A stretch of DNA of 64,000 bases from Chitinophaga ginsengisoli (GCF_003014595.1 NZ_PYGK01000002.1:124001-188000); one strand, 5' to 3'. Counted from the stretch's first letter, positions 1-9,069 are shown. A program made the numbers and translations. Notes: generated from the sequence alone by a model not told the origin.

Positions 1-1
1 C

Positions 2-133
2 ACCTATCAAATAGAAGATTTATCCGGAGAATTTACGCGCGATCATTTTGACGTCAGCTGGTATGCACCAACAGAGGCAGAAGAATACAGAAAGAAGGCT
101 ATGCTGATCGGCATCAATAATTATAGAAGTTAA
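2..133 (+). CDS. C-terminal end of an unrecognised protein (partial)
   Basis: The first 132 bases form an open frame of 43 codons ending in TAA, running in from outside the window. The tail is acidic and aromatic (it contains DHFDVSWYAPTEAEEYRKK) and ends NNYRS. I do not recognise a family and the N-terminal part is missing. The frame has normal-looking amino-acid composition, which supports it being a real gene end, but there is no domain evidence. Confidence 0.5.
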   Translation, partial: TYQIEDLSGEFTRDHFDVSWYAPTEAEEYRKKAMLIGINNYRS

Positions 134-484
134 CTGCTCCTAAAGGCAACTACAAACATGTAATAACTAATTCTGTTTCAATCAATATCGGCTTTACGAA
201 TTATAATATAGATATTGCTCTCTTTATTGAAGGCTCGCTCGGACTCGAATCCGATTATAGCTTGACAATGAAAATAATTATATAAACTCTCCAAAAAAAA
301 AAAAACGCTACAAGTCTTTAAACCTGAAGCGATTCATTTTACCCTGATCGCTATGGTAAAACTCGAACCTTTTTATATTCGATTTACGTAAATTAGCTGA
401 AATAGTATAACCAATTACAATATTTAAACAAAATATTTCTGGTAAAATGAGGGCAAATCGCGATACCCACCAAACTTTTGAGCA
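134..484. other. AT-rich intergenic region with an A13 tract
   Basis: About 350 bases with no convincing gene. A run of 13 A residues sits at 293-305. The minus-strand frame crossing the region has no family features and overlaps the start of the AraC gene, so I treat it as noise. The region should hold the AraC promoter, but I see no clean TAnnTTTG element close to the start codon. Confidence 0.4.
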
Positions 485-1363
485 ATGAATGTACAAAAAC
501 AAAAAGAGAAAAATGAAGGCTTACAGCACGATCAGCCGGGGATAAAGATTCGATCAAACGACAATCCTTATCTGTCAGCTGACCCTCAAAAAAACTTACT
601 GCAACCTCGCAGATTATCTTCTTATTTTATTGTATTAATTGAAAGCGGTTCAATTACATACAATCTAGAATTACAAGACTATACGCTTACTGATGGGCAC
701 TTGCTCTTCGCAATGCCCAATCAAATTTTTACGCCACCTGCCAAAACTAACGATCTTAAATATTTCAAGCTGCTGTTTGATGAAAATACATTGGCCTTGT
801 TGCCACAACAATTTCCTTTTTTAGTCAACCCTTTAAACGCGCCGACCATAGCTCTTGACCCTGCTGCGAAAGAAAGAGTGATAAAGGTCTTTGGAATTTT
901 AAACCAGATACTGCACTTAGATAAATACGAGACTGACACTGAAATAATGTTAGCTTATTTGAGCTCATTGCTATCAGAATTAAACAGCGCCTATTTCAAA
1001 AACAAAGGACCCGCTAATATCTTAAATCCAAACCTGTCAAAGTTTATTGCCTTCAAACTAGCTGTGGAAACGTCCCTTACAGAACAACCTTCTATCAACG
1101 CAATTGCAGAAAAATTAGCTTTATCTACCAACAGTTTATACCGGATTGTAAAAGAATACGCCGGCACATCGCCCAAAGACTATTTTATCAGTCGCCTGAT
1201 GGCGGAAGCTCAGCGGAAATTGCGCTATTCCAATATTTCTATCAAAGAATTGGCCTATGAACTAGGCTTTAATGACCCTGATTATTTTTCAAGGCTCTTC
1301 AAGAAAAGTACAGGAAAAAGCGCCAGTGAATTTTTACCCGGGCAAGATTTGTCGGGAGAATAA
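485..1363 (+). CDS. AraC family transcriptional regulator
   Basis: A 292-residue protein with an N-terminal cupin-like sensor part and a C-terminal pair of helix-turn-helix motifs typical of AraC/XylS proteins (roughly residues 185-285; visible signatures are AEKLALSTNSLYRIVKEYAG and the second-motif region IKELAYELGFNDPDYFSRLF). The final helix ends KKSTGKSASEFL, as is usual. The gene lies 63 bp upstream of a short-chain dehydrogenase on the same strand, so that gene is the likely target. The effector is unknown. Start is the ATG at 485; no clear ribosome binding site, as is normal in Bacteroidota. Confidence 0.9.
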   Translation: MNVQKQKEKNEGLQHDQPGIKIRSNDNPYLSADPQKNLLQPRRLSSYFIVLIESGSITYNLELQDYTLTDGHLLFAMPNQIFTPPAKTNDLKYFKLLFDENTLALLPQQFPFLVNPLNAPTIALDPAAKERVIKVFGILNQILHLDKYETDTEIMLAYLSSLLSELNSAYFKNKGPANILNPNLSKFIAFKLAVETSLTEQPSINAIAEKLALSTNSLYRIVKEYAGTSPKDYFISRLMAEAQRKLRYSNISIKELAYELGFNDPDYFSRLFKKSTGKSASEFLPGQDLSGE

Positions 1364-1426
1364 ACAGATTTGTCCATTCCCGCTATTTTTGGCCCCTCTA
1401 CTTTTGCTTTATAAAATTCACACAAC

Positions 1427-2164
1427 ATGAAATTTGCATTAGTAACAGGAGCCAACAAGAGCATTGGCTTTGAAGTGGCACAGCAACTTGCTGAGGAAGG
1501 AATGTATGTTTACCTCGGTAGTCGTAATGTAGAAAATGGCGTTGAAGCCGTTGGTAAATTAAAAGCAAAGGGATTAAACAATGTAGAAGTTATTCAGCTT
1601 GACATTACGGACGACGAATCAGTAATTAAAGCCCGTAAAGAAATAGGTAAAAAAACAGACGTCTTGGACATACTTATTAATAATGCGGGTATTTATGGTG
1701 GTTACCCACAAACGGCACTTGATGCAACGATTGACCAGTTTAAGGCAGCTTATGACGCAAATGTCTATGGCGCGGTGCGCGTTACACAGGCATTTATCGA
1801 TTTATTGAAAAAGTCATCAGCACCTCGCATTGTAAATGTAAGTTCAAGTCAGGGCTCAATTACCCTCCACAGTGACCCAACATATAAATATTACGATTAC
1901 AAAGGCGCTGTATATCTTTCCTCCAAATCAGCCTTGAATATGTACACGGTGGTTTTAGCATACGAGTTTAAAAACACTCCCTTCAAAATAAATGCCGTTT
2001 GCCCGGGATTTACAAAAACAGATTTCAACGGACATCGTGGGCCCGGAACGGTTAAAGATGCTGGAAAACGGATCGTAAAATATGCGCTGATTGACGATGA
2101 TGGCCCAACAGGGAAATTTTTTAGTGAGGAAAATAATCCTAAAACAGGAGAAATACCTTGGTAG
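1427..2164 (+). CDS. SDR family NAD(P)-dependent oxidoreductase
   Basis: A 245-residue classical short-chain dehydrogenase of the carbonyl-reductase type. Visible motifs: TGANKSIG at residues 7-14 (cofactor binding), NNAG at 85-88, serines near 139-141, and Tyr163/Lys167 in YLSSK (catalytic). The C-terminus ends GEIPW after a GPTGKFF segment, which is common in this subgroup. It follows the AraC regulator by 63 bp. Two TAnnTTTG-like boxes lie in that gap (1384-1391 and 1399-1406), so it may have its own promoter. Substrate unknown. A strong hairpin follows the gene. Confidence 0.9.
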   Translation: MKFALVTGANKSIGFEVAQQLAEEGMYVYLGSRNVENGVEAVGKLKAKGLNNVEVIQLDITDDESVIKARKEIGKKTDVLDILINNAGIYGGYPQTALDATIDQFKAAYDANVYGAVRVTQAFIDLLKKSSAPRIVNVSSSQGSITLHSDPTYKYYDYKGAVYLSSKSALNMYTVVLAYEFKNTPFKINAVCPGFTKTDFNGHRGPGTVKDAGKRIVKYALIDDDGPTGKFFSEENNPKTGEIPW

Positions 2165-2230
2165 TTCAGATAAATTAACCCAAATGAAAACCAGTAAGAA
2201 CTGCGGATCGACTAAAAATAAACCAAATAA

Positions 2231-2257
2231 CAAAGCTCGCGACTAGCGCGAGCTTTG
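2231..2257. terminator. Perfect 11-bp hairpin between convergent genes
   Basis: The arms CAAAGCTCGCG and CGCGAGCTTTG are perfectly complementary around a 5-base loop (ACTAG). It lies between the plus-strand SDR and the minus-strand winged-helix gene, so it can serve both. The same stem sequence recurs at 6443-6472 with one mismatch. Confidence 0.7.
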
Positions 2258-2358
2258 CAGATACCATACAATTTTCAAATATATCTATACAGAAAATCAA
2301 GCACATTGACCATCAACAATTTAGACAACACAAGGGACGTAGCGGGGACGATTCTTCC

Positions 2359-3249
2359 CTAAGAACTAATTTCAAGCTTATACCCTTTGCCTCGTATAAC
2401 AACGATGTTGATATTGGGATCCAACTCCAGTTTTTTTCTAAGTTTCGAAATGAACATATCCAGGCTGCGCCCAACAATAACACCTTCATCTTCCCATACC
2501 TCTTTTTGCAGCCGGCTTCTCTCTATAGTCTGGTTAGGAGACAATGCGAAAATGAGCAGTAAACGCGCTTCCGTGTCAGTCAGGTCTATGGTGTTTTCAT
2601 TTATTACCAGTCGCCGTTCCTGGGTATTAAACAAGACCGCTCCAAAAGTTAAAATGCCGGTATTTTGATTGCCAGGCTCGGCTTCTCGAGGTTTAGCCGG
2701 TCTAAAAAAAACGAAACCAACAAATGCTAAAAATGACAGGCTGCCCATAAGATATCCAATCTTTGTGGTATTTATACCTGTCGGTTTGAACTTAATGTTA
2801 ACCACGTAACATCCTTTGGGTTGTACTCTTCCTCTACAAGCTACAATTTCATTTCTTTTGTTGTTGGATATAGCGTATCCATAGACTACACTGGAGTTGC
2901 TACAGTTAAGAACATTAACAACATAATCACTTGTGAGGGGGTCCTGGGCCAACAAACGCCGGGTAGTATTAATCAGCGAGCCCGGTTGAAAAGTAAGCTC
3001 ATTCTCAAAGCTGATCTGGTATTCATTTTCGGCGATTTTTTTTACCGGAAGCACCCTTGATCTACTGTCGCCCGACTGTGTGAGTAGTTCGTCTCCTATC
3101 TTCCGAAGCAAAACTTCCCTCCTGGCGATATCAAAACCGTCACTGCCGGTCATATTGAAAGCCACGCATATTACAGAGATAAAAAGGGGAAATATCAATA
3201 CCCACAGGTACTTACGTTTCCCCAAAAATAGATTTCGGCTATAAAACAT
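2359..3249 (-). CDS. Membrane-anchored winged-helix transcriptional regulator
   Basis: A 296-residue protein with a transmembrane helix near residues 14-32, an extracytoplasmic segment to about residue 160, a second transmembrane helix near 163-180, and a C-terminal OmpR/PhoB-type winged helix (about 200-295; visible are EARLLLIFALSPNQTIERSR, a WEDEGVIVGRSLDMFISKLR segment and IRGKGYKLE near the end). This one-component arrangement, with sensor outside and DNA-binding domain inside, is common in Bacteroidota. Signal and target are unknown; the divergent lipoprotein and hydrolase genes at 3370-5239 are the nearest candidates. Confidence 0.85.
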   Translation of the reverse strand: MFYSRNLFLGKRKYLWVLIFPLFISVICVAFNMTGSDGFDIARREVLLRKIGDELLTQSGDSRSRVLPVKKIAENEYQISFENELTFQPGSLINTTRRLLAQDPLTSDYVVNVLNCSNSSVVYGYAISNNKRNEIVACRGRVQPKGCYVVNIKFKPTGINTTKIGYLMGSLSFLAFVGFVFFRPAKPREAEPGNQNTGILTFGAVLFNTQERRLVINENTIDLTDTEARLLLIFALSPNQTIERSRLQKEVWEDEGVIVGRSLDMFISKLRKKLELDPNINIVVIRGKGYKLEISS

Positions 3250-3369
3250 ACCGTTTTACGATTTATTTACAAAGGTTACATTTTTATTTACAATCTAAAT
3301 ACCCGTGTGGAAAGGTATTAAGATAATTTCGCTGGACCAACTTTGATAGGATTTGAAAAACAAAAAATC

Positions 3370-3702
3370 ATGAAATACATACACTTAAATATCTTGTTAT
3401 TAATGCTTGTTTGTCACACTTCCTGCGGACAAAAGCAAACTGAACCCCATCAGGATAATATCAATTACAATATCACAGACATAGTCCCTTCCTACCAGCC
3501 TTACACAATGGTTCGGAAAGATAAAAAAGGAAACATCTGGACTACCGGTGAAGTAAGTCCGAATGTCCGGCCACTTTCACGTTATGATGCAAAGTCCTTG
3601 TATAATAAAATACCCACTGTAACAGAAATTAAGTCAGAAGGAGGAATGGGGGCAGAAACTGATCTCAGACTTACTTCCAGAACGGCGATGACGAATAGTT
3701 GA
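3370..3702 (+). CDS. Small lipoprotein, probably a remnant of a propeller sensor protein
   Basis: The better start is ATG 3370, giving 110 residues that begin with a signal sequence and a lipobox-like HTSC (Cys19). After it comes one block resembling the repeat of two-component-regulator propellers: MVRKDKKGNIWTTG followed by RYDAKSLYN. Intact family members carry many such repeats. Here the sequence loses similarity after about residue 85 and stops, so the gene is probably a truncated remnant. The cysteine and single repeat are seen; the truncation is inferred. Confidence 0.5.
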   Translation: MKYIHLNILLLMLVCHTSCGQKQTEPHQDNINYNITDIVPSYQPYTMVRKDKKGNIWTTGEVSPNVRPLSRYDAKSLYNKIPTVTEIKSEGGMGAETDLRLTSRTAMTNS

Positions 3703-3757
3703 ACAAACGTCCATTGTTGATTTTAAAATCATTCATCACCTATTTTAATATATCGAT

Positions 3758-5239
3758 ATGACTAAACAAACAAAATCCTTTGCATCTTTTTTTTTACTTC
3801 TGTTCTTTTGTATCCAAGCAAGTATTCTATCTGCACAAAACACTACAACCTATTCCAAAGACGTACGAACAAAGATCAAACAGTTCGAAAACAATTTAGG
3901 TTTATGGGTACAAATAGAGAATCAGCAATTTACCCTTGCCGACAGAATGAAAAGTAATCATGTAAACGGAGTAAGTATTGCATTAATAAAAGATTATAAA
4001 ATCGAGTGGGCTAAAGGATATGGTTGGGCAGATAGTGCTAAACAACGGCCAGTTACAATAAATACATTATTTCAGGCAGGTTCAATCAGCAAATCATTAA
4101 ATGGGGTTGGTATTTTAAATTTAGCGCAGGAGGGCAAATTGAACCTTGATTCCGATATCAATATTTATTTGAAATCATGGAAATTTCCTTATGACTCTCT
4201 ATCAAAAGGGAAAAAGATAACGATAGCAAATCTGTTAAGCCATACAGCAGGACTAACGGTACACGGATTTGACGGTTATGAAAAAGGAGACACCATCCCT
4301 ACACTGATTCAAATTTTAAATGGCGAAAAGCCGGCTAACAATAAAGCGATTCGGTCAATGTATGAGCCATCTCTCAAATCTGAATATTCAGGTGGAGGAA
4401 CAACCATATCACAACTAATATTGCAAGATGTGACAGGACAACCTTACGATACATACATGTGGAACAATGTATTAAACCCAATGGGAATGAACAATAGTTT
4501 TTATGCCCAACCGCCGCCAGCGGATAAAGAAAATCTATTAGCAAAAGGTTATTATAATGATGGGAAAGAAGTGAAAGGTAAGTATCATATCTATCCCGAA
4601 CAGGCTGCTGCGGGCCTATGGACAAACCCTACAGATTTAGCTAAATATATTATAGAAACACAGCTGTCATTACATGGAAAAAGTAATAAAATACTTTCCC
4701 CGGAAACAACCAGGCTTAGATTGACCCCTTATATTGATAGCTCTGCAGCGTTAGGAGTGTTTATTATTAAAAAAGGAAGTGAAAAATATTTCAACCATGA
4801 TGGTTGGGATGAAGGCTTTGTTGCTTCATACTACGGCAGCATGGAAAATGGGAATGGCGTAGTAGTAATGGCAAATACCGATAATGGAAGCCTGTTAAGC
4901 GAAATAGTCAATTCCCTGGCTGCTGTTTATAAATGGAAAGATTTTTATACTCCGAAAATTAAAAAGGTTGTTGCCGTAAATAACGAAATATTGAAATCAT
5001 ATGTTGGAAACTACAAACTACATCGGGATACACTTAATGTTACGCTGGAAAAAGAAGGTTTGGTGATAAGGTTGAACAGTAAAACGAAATACAAAATTTA
5101 TTTTACCTCTGATTCTGATTTCTTTATATTGGAAATAGCTGGATCGGAACAAAGATTTACGAAAGACGAAAACAAAAAGGTAAATGGCTTTGAGATTAAT
5201 GGCAATGGTTATAAAATGCAAGCTGTAAAAATTGAATAG
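3758..5239 (+). CDS. Serine hydrolase of the class C beta-lactamase fold
   Basis: A 493-residue exported protein: signal peptide to about residue 26, then a beta-lactamase/DD-peptidase domain. Catalytic signatures are visible: SISK at 109-112 (SxxK nucleophile and base), Tyr210-Ser-Gly in place of YxN, and His347-Asp-Gly in the HxG/KTG position. The last 90 residues form a separate C-terminal domain of the type seen in many Bacteroidota homologues. The fold is well supported; whether it acts on beta-lactams, peptides or esters cannot be told, and most relatives of this architecture are not antibiotic resistance enzymes. Confidence 0.88.
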   Translation: MTKQTKSFASFFLLLFFCIQASILSAQNTTTYSKDVRTKIKQFENNLGLWVQIENQQFTLADRMKSNHVNGVSIALIKDYKIEWAKGYGWADSAKQRPVTINTLFQAGSISKSLNGVGILNLAQEGKLNLDSDINIYLKSWKFPYDSLSKGKKITIANLLSHTAGLTVHGFDGYEKGDTIPTLIQILNGEKPANNKAIRSMYEPSLKSEYSGGGTTISQLILQDVTGQPYDTYMWNNVLNPMGMNNSFYAQPPPADKENLLAKGYYNDGKEVKGKYHIYPEQAAAGLWTNPTDLAKYIIETQLSLHGKSNKILSPETTRLRLTPYIDSSAALGVFIIKKGSEKYFNHDGWDEGFVASYYGSMENGNGVVVMANTDNGSLLSEIVNSLAAVYKWKDFYTPKIKKVVAVNNEILKSYVGNYKLHRDTLNVTLEKEGLVIRLNSKTKYKIYFTSDSDFFILEIAGSEQRFTKDENKKVNGFEINGNGYKMQAVKIE

Positions 5240-5685
5240 TTACCAGGGTGTAGTCAATTGATATTGAGAATAAAAAAATTGCAGGGAACCTAACAATTAA
5301 GGGCATTTTAAAAGAGATTGTCAGATTCCCGGCCTTCTCGCAGATGGATGTAATCGCGGTTATCTACGGGCTATTCCCGTATGAAGGTATGTAACAGCTC
5401 GGGGCAGATGCTGCGGGAGAAAGTGCCATGGCAGTATGGTAGGCCCAGGAACGGGCCATTTCGATAGCAACGGTATATTAGTAGTTGCCTGGTCCTGGGT
5501 CGCATTTAAATTGCTGGTAGTAAGATGTGGCCGGCCAGAATTTCAGACCGGTTTTTTATAAATTCCAGAAAACAATAACAGCTATGCCCTGAGCAGGATT
5601 GCGGTAAAGTTTTTTTACAAGCTCAAGGCGATGTAGACGAATGCTTGAAGGCATTGTGAAAAGGCTTTGCCAATTTAAAGGCGCT
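5240..5685. other. Intergenic region without a recognisable gene
   Basis: About 450 bases between the hydrolase and the convergent reductase gene. One 41-codon plus-strand frame (5436-5561) has protein-like composition but no family features; it could be part of a decayed gene. I see no clear terminator or repeat here. Confidence 0.35.
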
Positions 5686-6285
5686 CTACGCCTTGTAGCG
5701 CAACATAACTGTTCCGGATTTTAGCTGCCTCACATCTATCAATGACAAATTGCTTCGATATTCTATATTCTTAAACAGGACCTTTCCTCTTCCGACTATC
5801 TTTGGACTTACCCTGATGTTGTACTCGTCGATCAGTCCTTTACTAATCAGATAATTCGCAAAGGTGGCGCCACCCCATGTTAAAATGTCTTTACCGGGTT
5901 GCTGCTTTAACATGGCAATCTCAGCATCGGGGTCAGTGGCGATACGCGAATTGGGCCAATCGACCTTTTGCTGGTTTTTTGAAAATACGATATGTGGAAT
6001 TTGGTAGGCCCACCTGGCATATTTCACTTCGTTCGGATCTGCTGTTGGATTGTTCAGCTGCGCCCGCCAATGATCAAAGTACAGGGGATTCATTCCCGCG
6101 CCTGCCAATATGGTATCTACTGATTGCAGGTCATTAAACATATGGTTCCATAATTCATCACTGTCATCGACATTATGGTCTGCTGTATCGGTTTCCCCAG
6201 CTGCTTCATTGTTCTCAGCCGCTACAATACCATCGAATGACATATCCATTGATAAGATCAGTTTTCTTGCATTTGTCTGTTTCAT
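5686..6285 (-). CDS. Dihydrofolate reductase family protein (RibD C-terminal domain)
   Basis: A 199-residue cytosolic protein with the RibD-C/DHFR-like fold: an N-terminal strand LILSMDMSFDGIVA (first-strand motif), a central IVFSKN segment, and DILTWGGATFANYLISKGLIDEY, the conserved WGG/GG nucleotide-binding loop, around residues 134-155. Stand-alone members of this family are NADPH-dependent reductases of mostly unknown substrate and are widespread in Bacteroidota. A TAACTTTG box (plus-strand 6305-6312) lies about 20 bases upstream of the ATG and may be the -7 element. Confidence 0.85.
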   Translation of the reverse strand: MKQTNARKLILSMDMSFDGIVAAENNEAAGETDTADHNVDDSDELWNHMFNDLQSVDTILAGAGMNPLYFDHWRAQLNNPTADPNEVKYARWAYQIPHIVFSKNQQKVDWPNSRIATDPDAEIAMLKQQPGKDILTWGGATFANYLISKGLIDEYNIRVSPKIVGRGKVLFKNIEYRSNLSLIDVRQLKSGTVMLRYKA

Positions 6286-6435
6286 ATAATGAGATTTGAT
6301 ATAGCAAAGTTATAAACACCAGAACAGTTACATGCGGTGTAGTCCTGACTAAATAAGGGTGTAAATGCGCTACCAAATAAGAGAACATCATTTTGTTTTA
6401 CATTGCTGTGAAATCTATGGCGAGGGAGCAGGCAT

Positions 6436-6472
6436 ATAAAAAGCAAAGCTCACGCTAACGCGCGAGCTTTGC
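6436..6472 (-). terminator. Rho-independent terminator of the GlsB-like gene
   Basis: Arms at 6443-6455 and 6460-6472 pair over 13 bp with one mismatch and a 4-base loop (TAAC). On the minus strand the stem is followed by a T-rich run. It lies downstream of the gene at 6538-6774. The stem is nearly the same as the hairpin at 2231-2257. Confidence 0.75.
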
Positions 6473-6537
6473 CCAATTTCAGCGAGTCCTATGATACAGC
6501 ACTCTAGCTGGTTATCTTTCCCAACAAACGGCCATTC

Positions 6538-6774
6538 TCATCGTTTCACTAACCGTATAAGCCAGATTAGTAAGATAGCTCCCACCAGTGCCACGATCAG
6601 TGAGCCCAACAGACCGCTTCCGATATGGATTCCAAGCTGGCCGAAAAACCACCCACCCAGCCAGCCGCCTATTACTCCCACAATAATATCCACAATTATC
6701 CCAAACCCTTTACCTCGCATCAGTTGCCCTGCAAGCCAGCCAGCTATGCCGCCGATAATAATAGTCCAAATCAT
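6538..6774 (-). CDS. GlsB/YeaQ/YmgE family small membrane protein
   Basis: A 78-residue hydrophobic protein with three predicted transmembrane helices and the family's glycine pattern: GGIAGWLAGQLMRGKGFG near the start and VGVIGGWLGGWFFGQLGI in the middle, then a third helix ending in RLVKR. These transglycosylase-associated-type proteins are often stress-induced; their molecular role is not established. It appears to be a single-gene unit ended by the terminator at 6436-6472. Confidence 0.9.
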   Translation of the reverse strand: MIWTIIIGGIAGWLAGQLMRGKGFGIIVDIIVGVIGGWLGGWFFGQLGIHIGSGLLGSLIVALVGAILLIWLIRLVKR

Positions 6775-6969
6775 AAATTGATGTTTACATTAAGTTTCAA
6801 TTTACTGTAAAATATTGTTATTACATAAATAATTTATATGATTAATAATGGCATATTACAAAAGCGGAGTAGCTGCTCCTTTGACATAATCATTCGGTTC
6901 TCTTTTAAATATGAACTGATTTTATTATCTTCCTAAGTACATATTTCTTCACCTAAACCCTAATTGCTC

Positions 6970-7128
6970 ATGAAAAAGGAAAACAGAAAAAAACTGACCC
7001 TGAACAAAATTAAAATCGCTAGACTAAGCAACACCAAGCTAAATAAAGGGGTAGTAATAAATCCAACAGAAGGGCCTACCTGTGCTGTTTGTGATCCTAT
7101 GACGATCACAGAAAACGTCATCGTATAA
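6970..7128 (+). CDS. Candidate class I lanthipeptide precursor (orphan)
   Basis: A 52-codon frame (ATG 6970, TAA 7126-7128). The protein begins with a lysine-rich leader containing LTLNKIKIARLS (residues 9-20), which closely resembles the L(S/T)LNK-x-x-I-x-x-L leader of Bacteroidota class I lanthipeptides and related RiPP precursors. The 30-odd residue core has Cys38 and Cys41 with Thr33, Thr37, Thr45 and Thr47 as possible dehydration sites. A hairpin follows at 7167-7203. No LanB/LanC, radical SAM or transporter gene is present in the window, so any processing enzymes would be elsewhere. The leader match is seen; the product class is inferred. A single short gene of this size could also be a non-functional relic. 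Confidence 0.6.
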   Translation: MKKENRKKLTLNKIKIARLSNTKLNKGVVINPTEGPTCAVCDPMTITENVIV

Positions 7129-7166
7129 TCAAAACTGCGTGGACATCGAAGTATCACCTAATGGCA

Positions 7167-7203
7167 AATGGGATCGTCGTTCCTCCAAAATGACGATCCC
7201 ATT
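7167..7203 (+). terminator. Hairpin downstream of the lanthipeptide-like gene
   Basis: AATGGGATCGTC (7167-7178) and GACGATCCCATT (7192-7203) form a perfect 12-bp stem with a 13-base loop, 38 bases after the stop of the small gene. There is no T-run, so it may be a stabilising hairpin rather than a strong intrinsic terminator. Confidence 0.55.
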
Positions 7204-7449
7204 GCGTTATAGGAGCGGAGTTTATTAAATAAAAGTCTGATCAGAAGCGAGGACACAGCTGAACAGAATCAGCAAGCGCTCAATAGGAATGTGTTTGTGT
7301 TGGAGTCCATGTTATGGTATTTTGAGTGTAAAAAATAAACGGGGGTGTAACGAATAAATGCACATGACGTTCTTCTCGGACTAAGCATACTAATTTAGTA
7401 CAATTATTTGGATTCCAAATAATTATCAGCATAAGCCGGAGCACCGGCT

Positions 7450-7791
7450 TTAAAGATATCTTGCAAATGCGACGCCGCTAAATGTTAAACCCAGTTCTTC
7501 TATATCGGCAATAGGGACAATTACATTTTCGCTACTGCCGAATATAGAAATAGTCCAGGTGGCAAAAGGCGACAAATAAGCATATCGTCCTTCTAACCCT
7601 CCCAGGTCGAATGTTTCAGACTCTCCGTTTTTATAAAACTGGAACAATGTTCGCTTTCTATGTTTGAATTCTCGCACACCGCCATATACATCAACAAACC
7701 TGGGATTCCCCTGATGCGTCAGTAACACAGTATAAAACGGTGTATCTAGGAAACTTAACCCTTTAATTCTTATGGTCACTGTCTTCACCAA
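7450..7791 (-). CDS. Hypothetical protein, start uncertain
   Basis: About 113 residues, rich in beta-strand-forming residues, with no recognised domain. There is no ATG: the first possible starts are TTG 7791 and GTG 7788, and the frame stays open for about 30 further codons upstream without an ATG. This may mean a non-ATG start or a gene that has lost its 5' end. No signal peptide is visible. The neighbours give no functional clue. Confidence 0.5.
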   Translation of the reverse strand: MVKTVTIRIKGLSFLDTPFYTVLLTHQGNPRFVDVYGGVREFKHRKRTLFQFYKNGESETFDLGGLEGRYAYLSPFATWTISIFGSSENVIVPIADIEELGLTFSGVAFARYL

Positions 7792-7856
7792 TAGACCACT
7801 TAACGTTCGATACTGAGGTAATGTATCCGGTAACCTGAAGCTGCAATTAACGGTTA

Positions 7857-8066
7857 ATGCGACAATTTTTAGATCTTGTAAATACTAGAAATAAGCAAAT
7901 CCTGCATGCGGATGCTATCGCCACACGTATCAATGAAATAGACAGTGAAATCGGTTCCATCCACACAGAAGTACTTTCCACTAAAGGCAGACTATTGGAA
8001 ACGGAGAATCCTTATTTGCCCGCTAATATCATCTTTTTTGAAAAGGCCAACAATCGTATAATATAG
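7857..8066 (+). CDS. Possible small hypothetical protein
   Basis: A 69-codon frame with an ATG and a helical, charged middle part (INEIDSEIGSIHTEVLSTKG). No family is recognised. It lies divergent to the gene at 7450-7791 and overlaps that gene's open upstream frame. It could equally be a chance frame or a gene fragment. Confidence 0.25.
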   Translation: MRQFLDLVNTRNKQILHADAIATRINEIDSEIGSIHTEVLSTKGRLLETENPYLPANIIFFEKANNRII

Positions 8067-8283
8067 CAATCACGGTTAAGAAGGCCGGCAAAGGTAGCAC
8101 TCTGGCTTGCGTTGTGTGCATCCAGCGCTCTTAACATATTTTCAAATGTGGTGATGTGAATACCCGTTTGTGATGATAGGTTAATTTTTTCGGAGCAAGT
8201 TAAAGCGGAACTCCGGGTAGCCCTGCTGATCCTCCATACAAGCTAAAAGGGCAGCTCCTTTGGTCTTTATATTAACAGGCTGC

Positions 8284-9069
8284 TTAGCTTTCTGTTTCCG
8301 GGGGCGTCTGACCAAAGATCCGGCTCATTTGCGCATACATTTCAGGATGATGCTGTTTGAATTTCTCAGGTTTCTGAAAGAAATATTCCGAAGTCACCGC
8401 CAGAAACTCTGCTTCATTTGTCAATGCATAAGGATTAATATCAGATCGTCCCTTCTCAATACAACGCATTTCCTTGTGCATCATTTTCAACCAGGGTACA
8501 GCATATTCATGTCGCATCAGATTTTCAAGTACACCATCGGTCGCACCATCTGACATATCCAGCAGATGTATGAATTCATGAATAGCCGTGTGTTCGGAAC
8601 CTGATGAAGAAGAAAACGCCTTGATCAGAGCGGCTCTGGATAGTAACATCTGCCCGTTCATATAACCCGAGCCAACCATACCCAATATATTTCTCTCATC
8701 ACCTTCAAACTGGAAATTGTGATCAAAGGTATCCGGGTAAAGGATAACGTTTGTGAGATTGCGATATTTCCAGTCAGGGAAACCAAAGATGGGCACCACG
8801 GCACTTGCAGCAATGTAGACTTTGTCCAGATCAGTGACTTCTGTGCCAATGCCTTCAATACGCACGTACTGTAAGAACTCATTTACCAGTGTTTCAAACC
8901 TTGCTTTTTCCTTGTCATTCAGGAGTTGATAATACCGAATATGCTCGTTGAGTAAAACGCTATAAATACCGGCCAGCGCCTGACTCATCGTCTGCTTTTC
9001 CTTTTTACGGCGCATGTACAAAACGATGAACAGGCAACATAATAGCAAAGCAATTGTATATAACATCAT
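8284..9069 (-). CDS. MtfA-like zinc-dependent metallopeptidase
   Basis: A 261-residue protein with an N-terminal transmembrane helix (residues 2-18) followed by a positively charged stretch, then the M90/MtfA-type domain. The zinc motif HEFIH is at residues 164-168, followed by LLD; a downstream FLAVTSEYFF segment supplies the expected third ligand glutamate. FGFPDWKYRNL and GSGYMNGQMLLSR are further family segments. E. coli MtfA acts on the glucose regulator Mlc; Bacteroidota members have no known target. It appears to be a single-gene unit anchored in the inner membrane. Confidence 0.87.
   Translation of the reverse strand: MMLYTIALLLCCLFIVLYMRRKKEKQTMSQALAGIYSVLLNEHIRYYQLLNDKEKARFETLVNEFLQYVRIEGIGTEVTDLDKVYIAASAVVPIFGFPDWKYRNLTNVILYPDTFDHNFQFEGDERNILGMVGSGYMNGQMLLSRAALIKAFSSSSGSEHTAIHEFIHLLDMSDGATDGVLENLMRHEYAVPWLKMMHKEMRCIEKGRSDINPYALTNEAEFLAVTSEYFFQKPEKFKQHHPEMYAQMSRIFGQTPPETES

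Noticed and set aside
3758..5239. Antibiotic-resistance beta-lactamase
   Set aside because: The fold and SxxK motif are present, but the architecture with a C-terminal extension is that of general serine hydrolases in Bacteroidota; nothing here supports resistance.
5436..5561. 41-codon plus-strand frame after the serine hydrolase
   Set aside because: Too short, no family match and no promoter; noted only as a possible gene remnant.
6960..7157. Minus-strand 65-codon frame over the lanthipeptide-like gene
   Set aside because: The plus strand has a better supported small gene there; the minus frame has no domain and a very hydrophobic random-looking composition.
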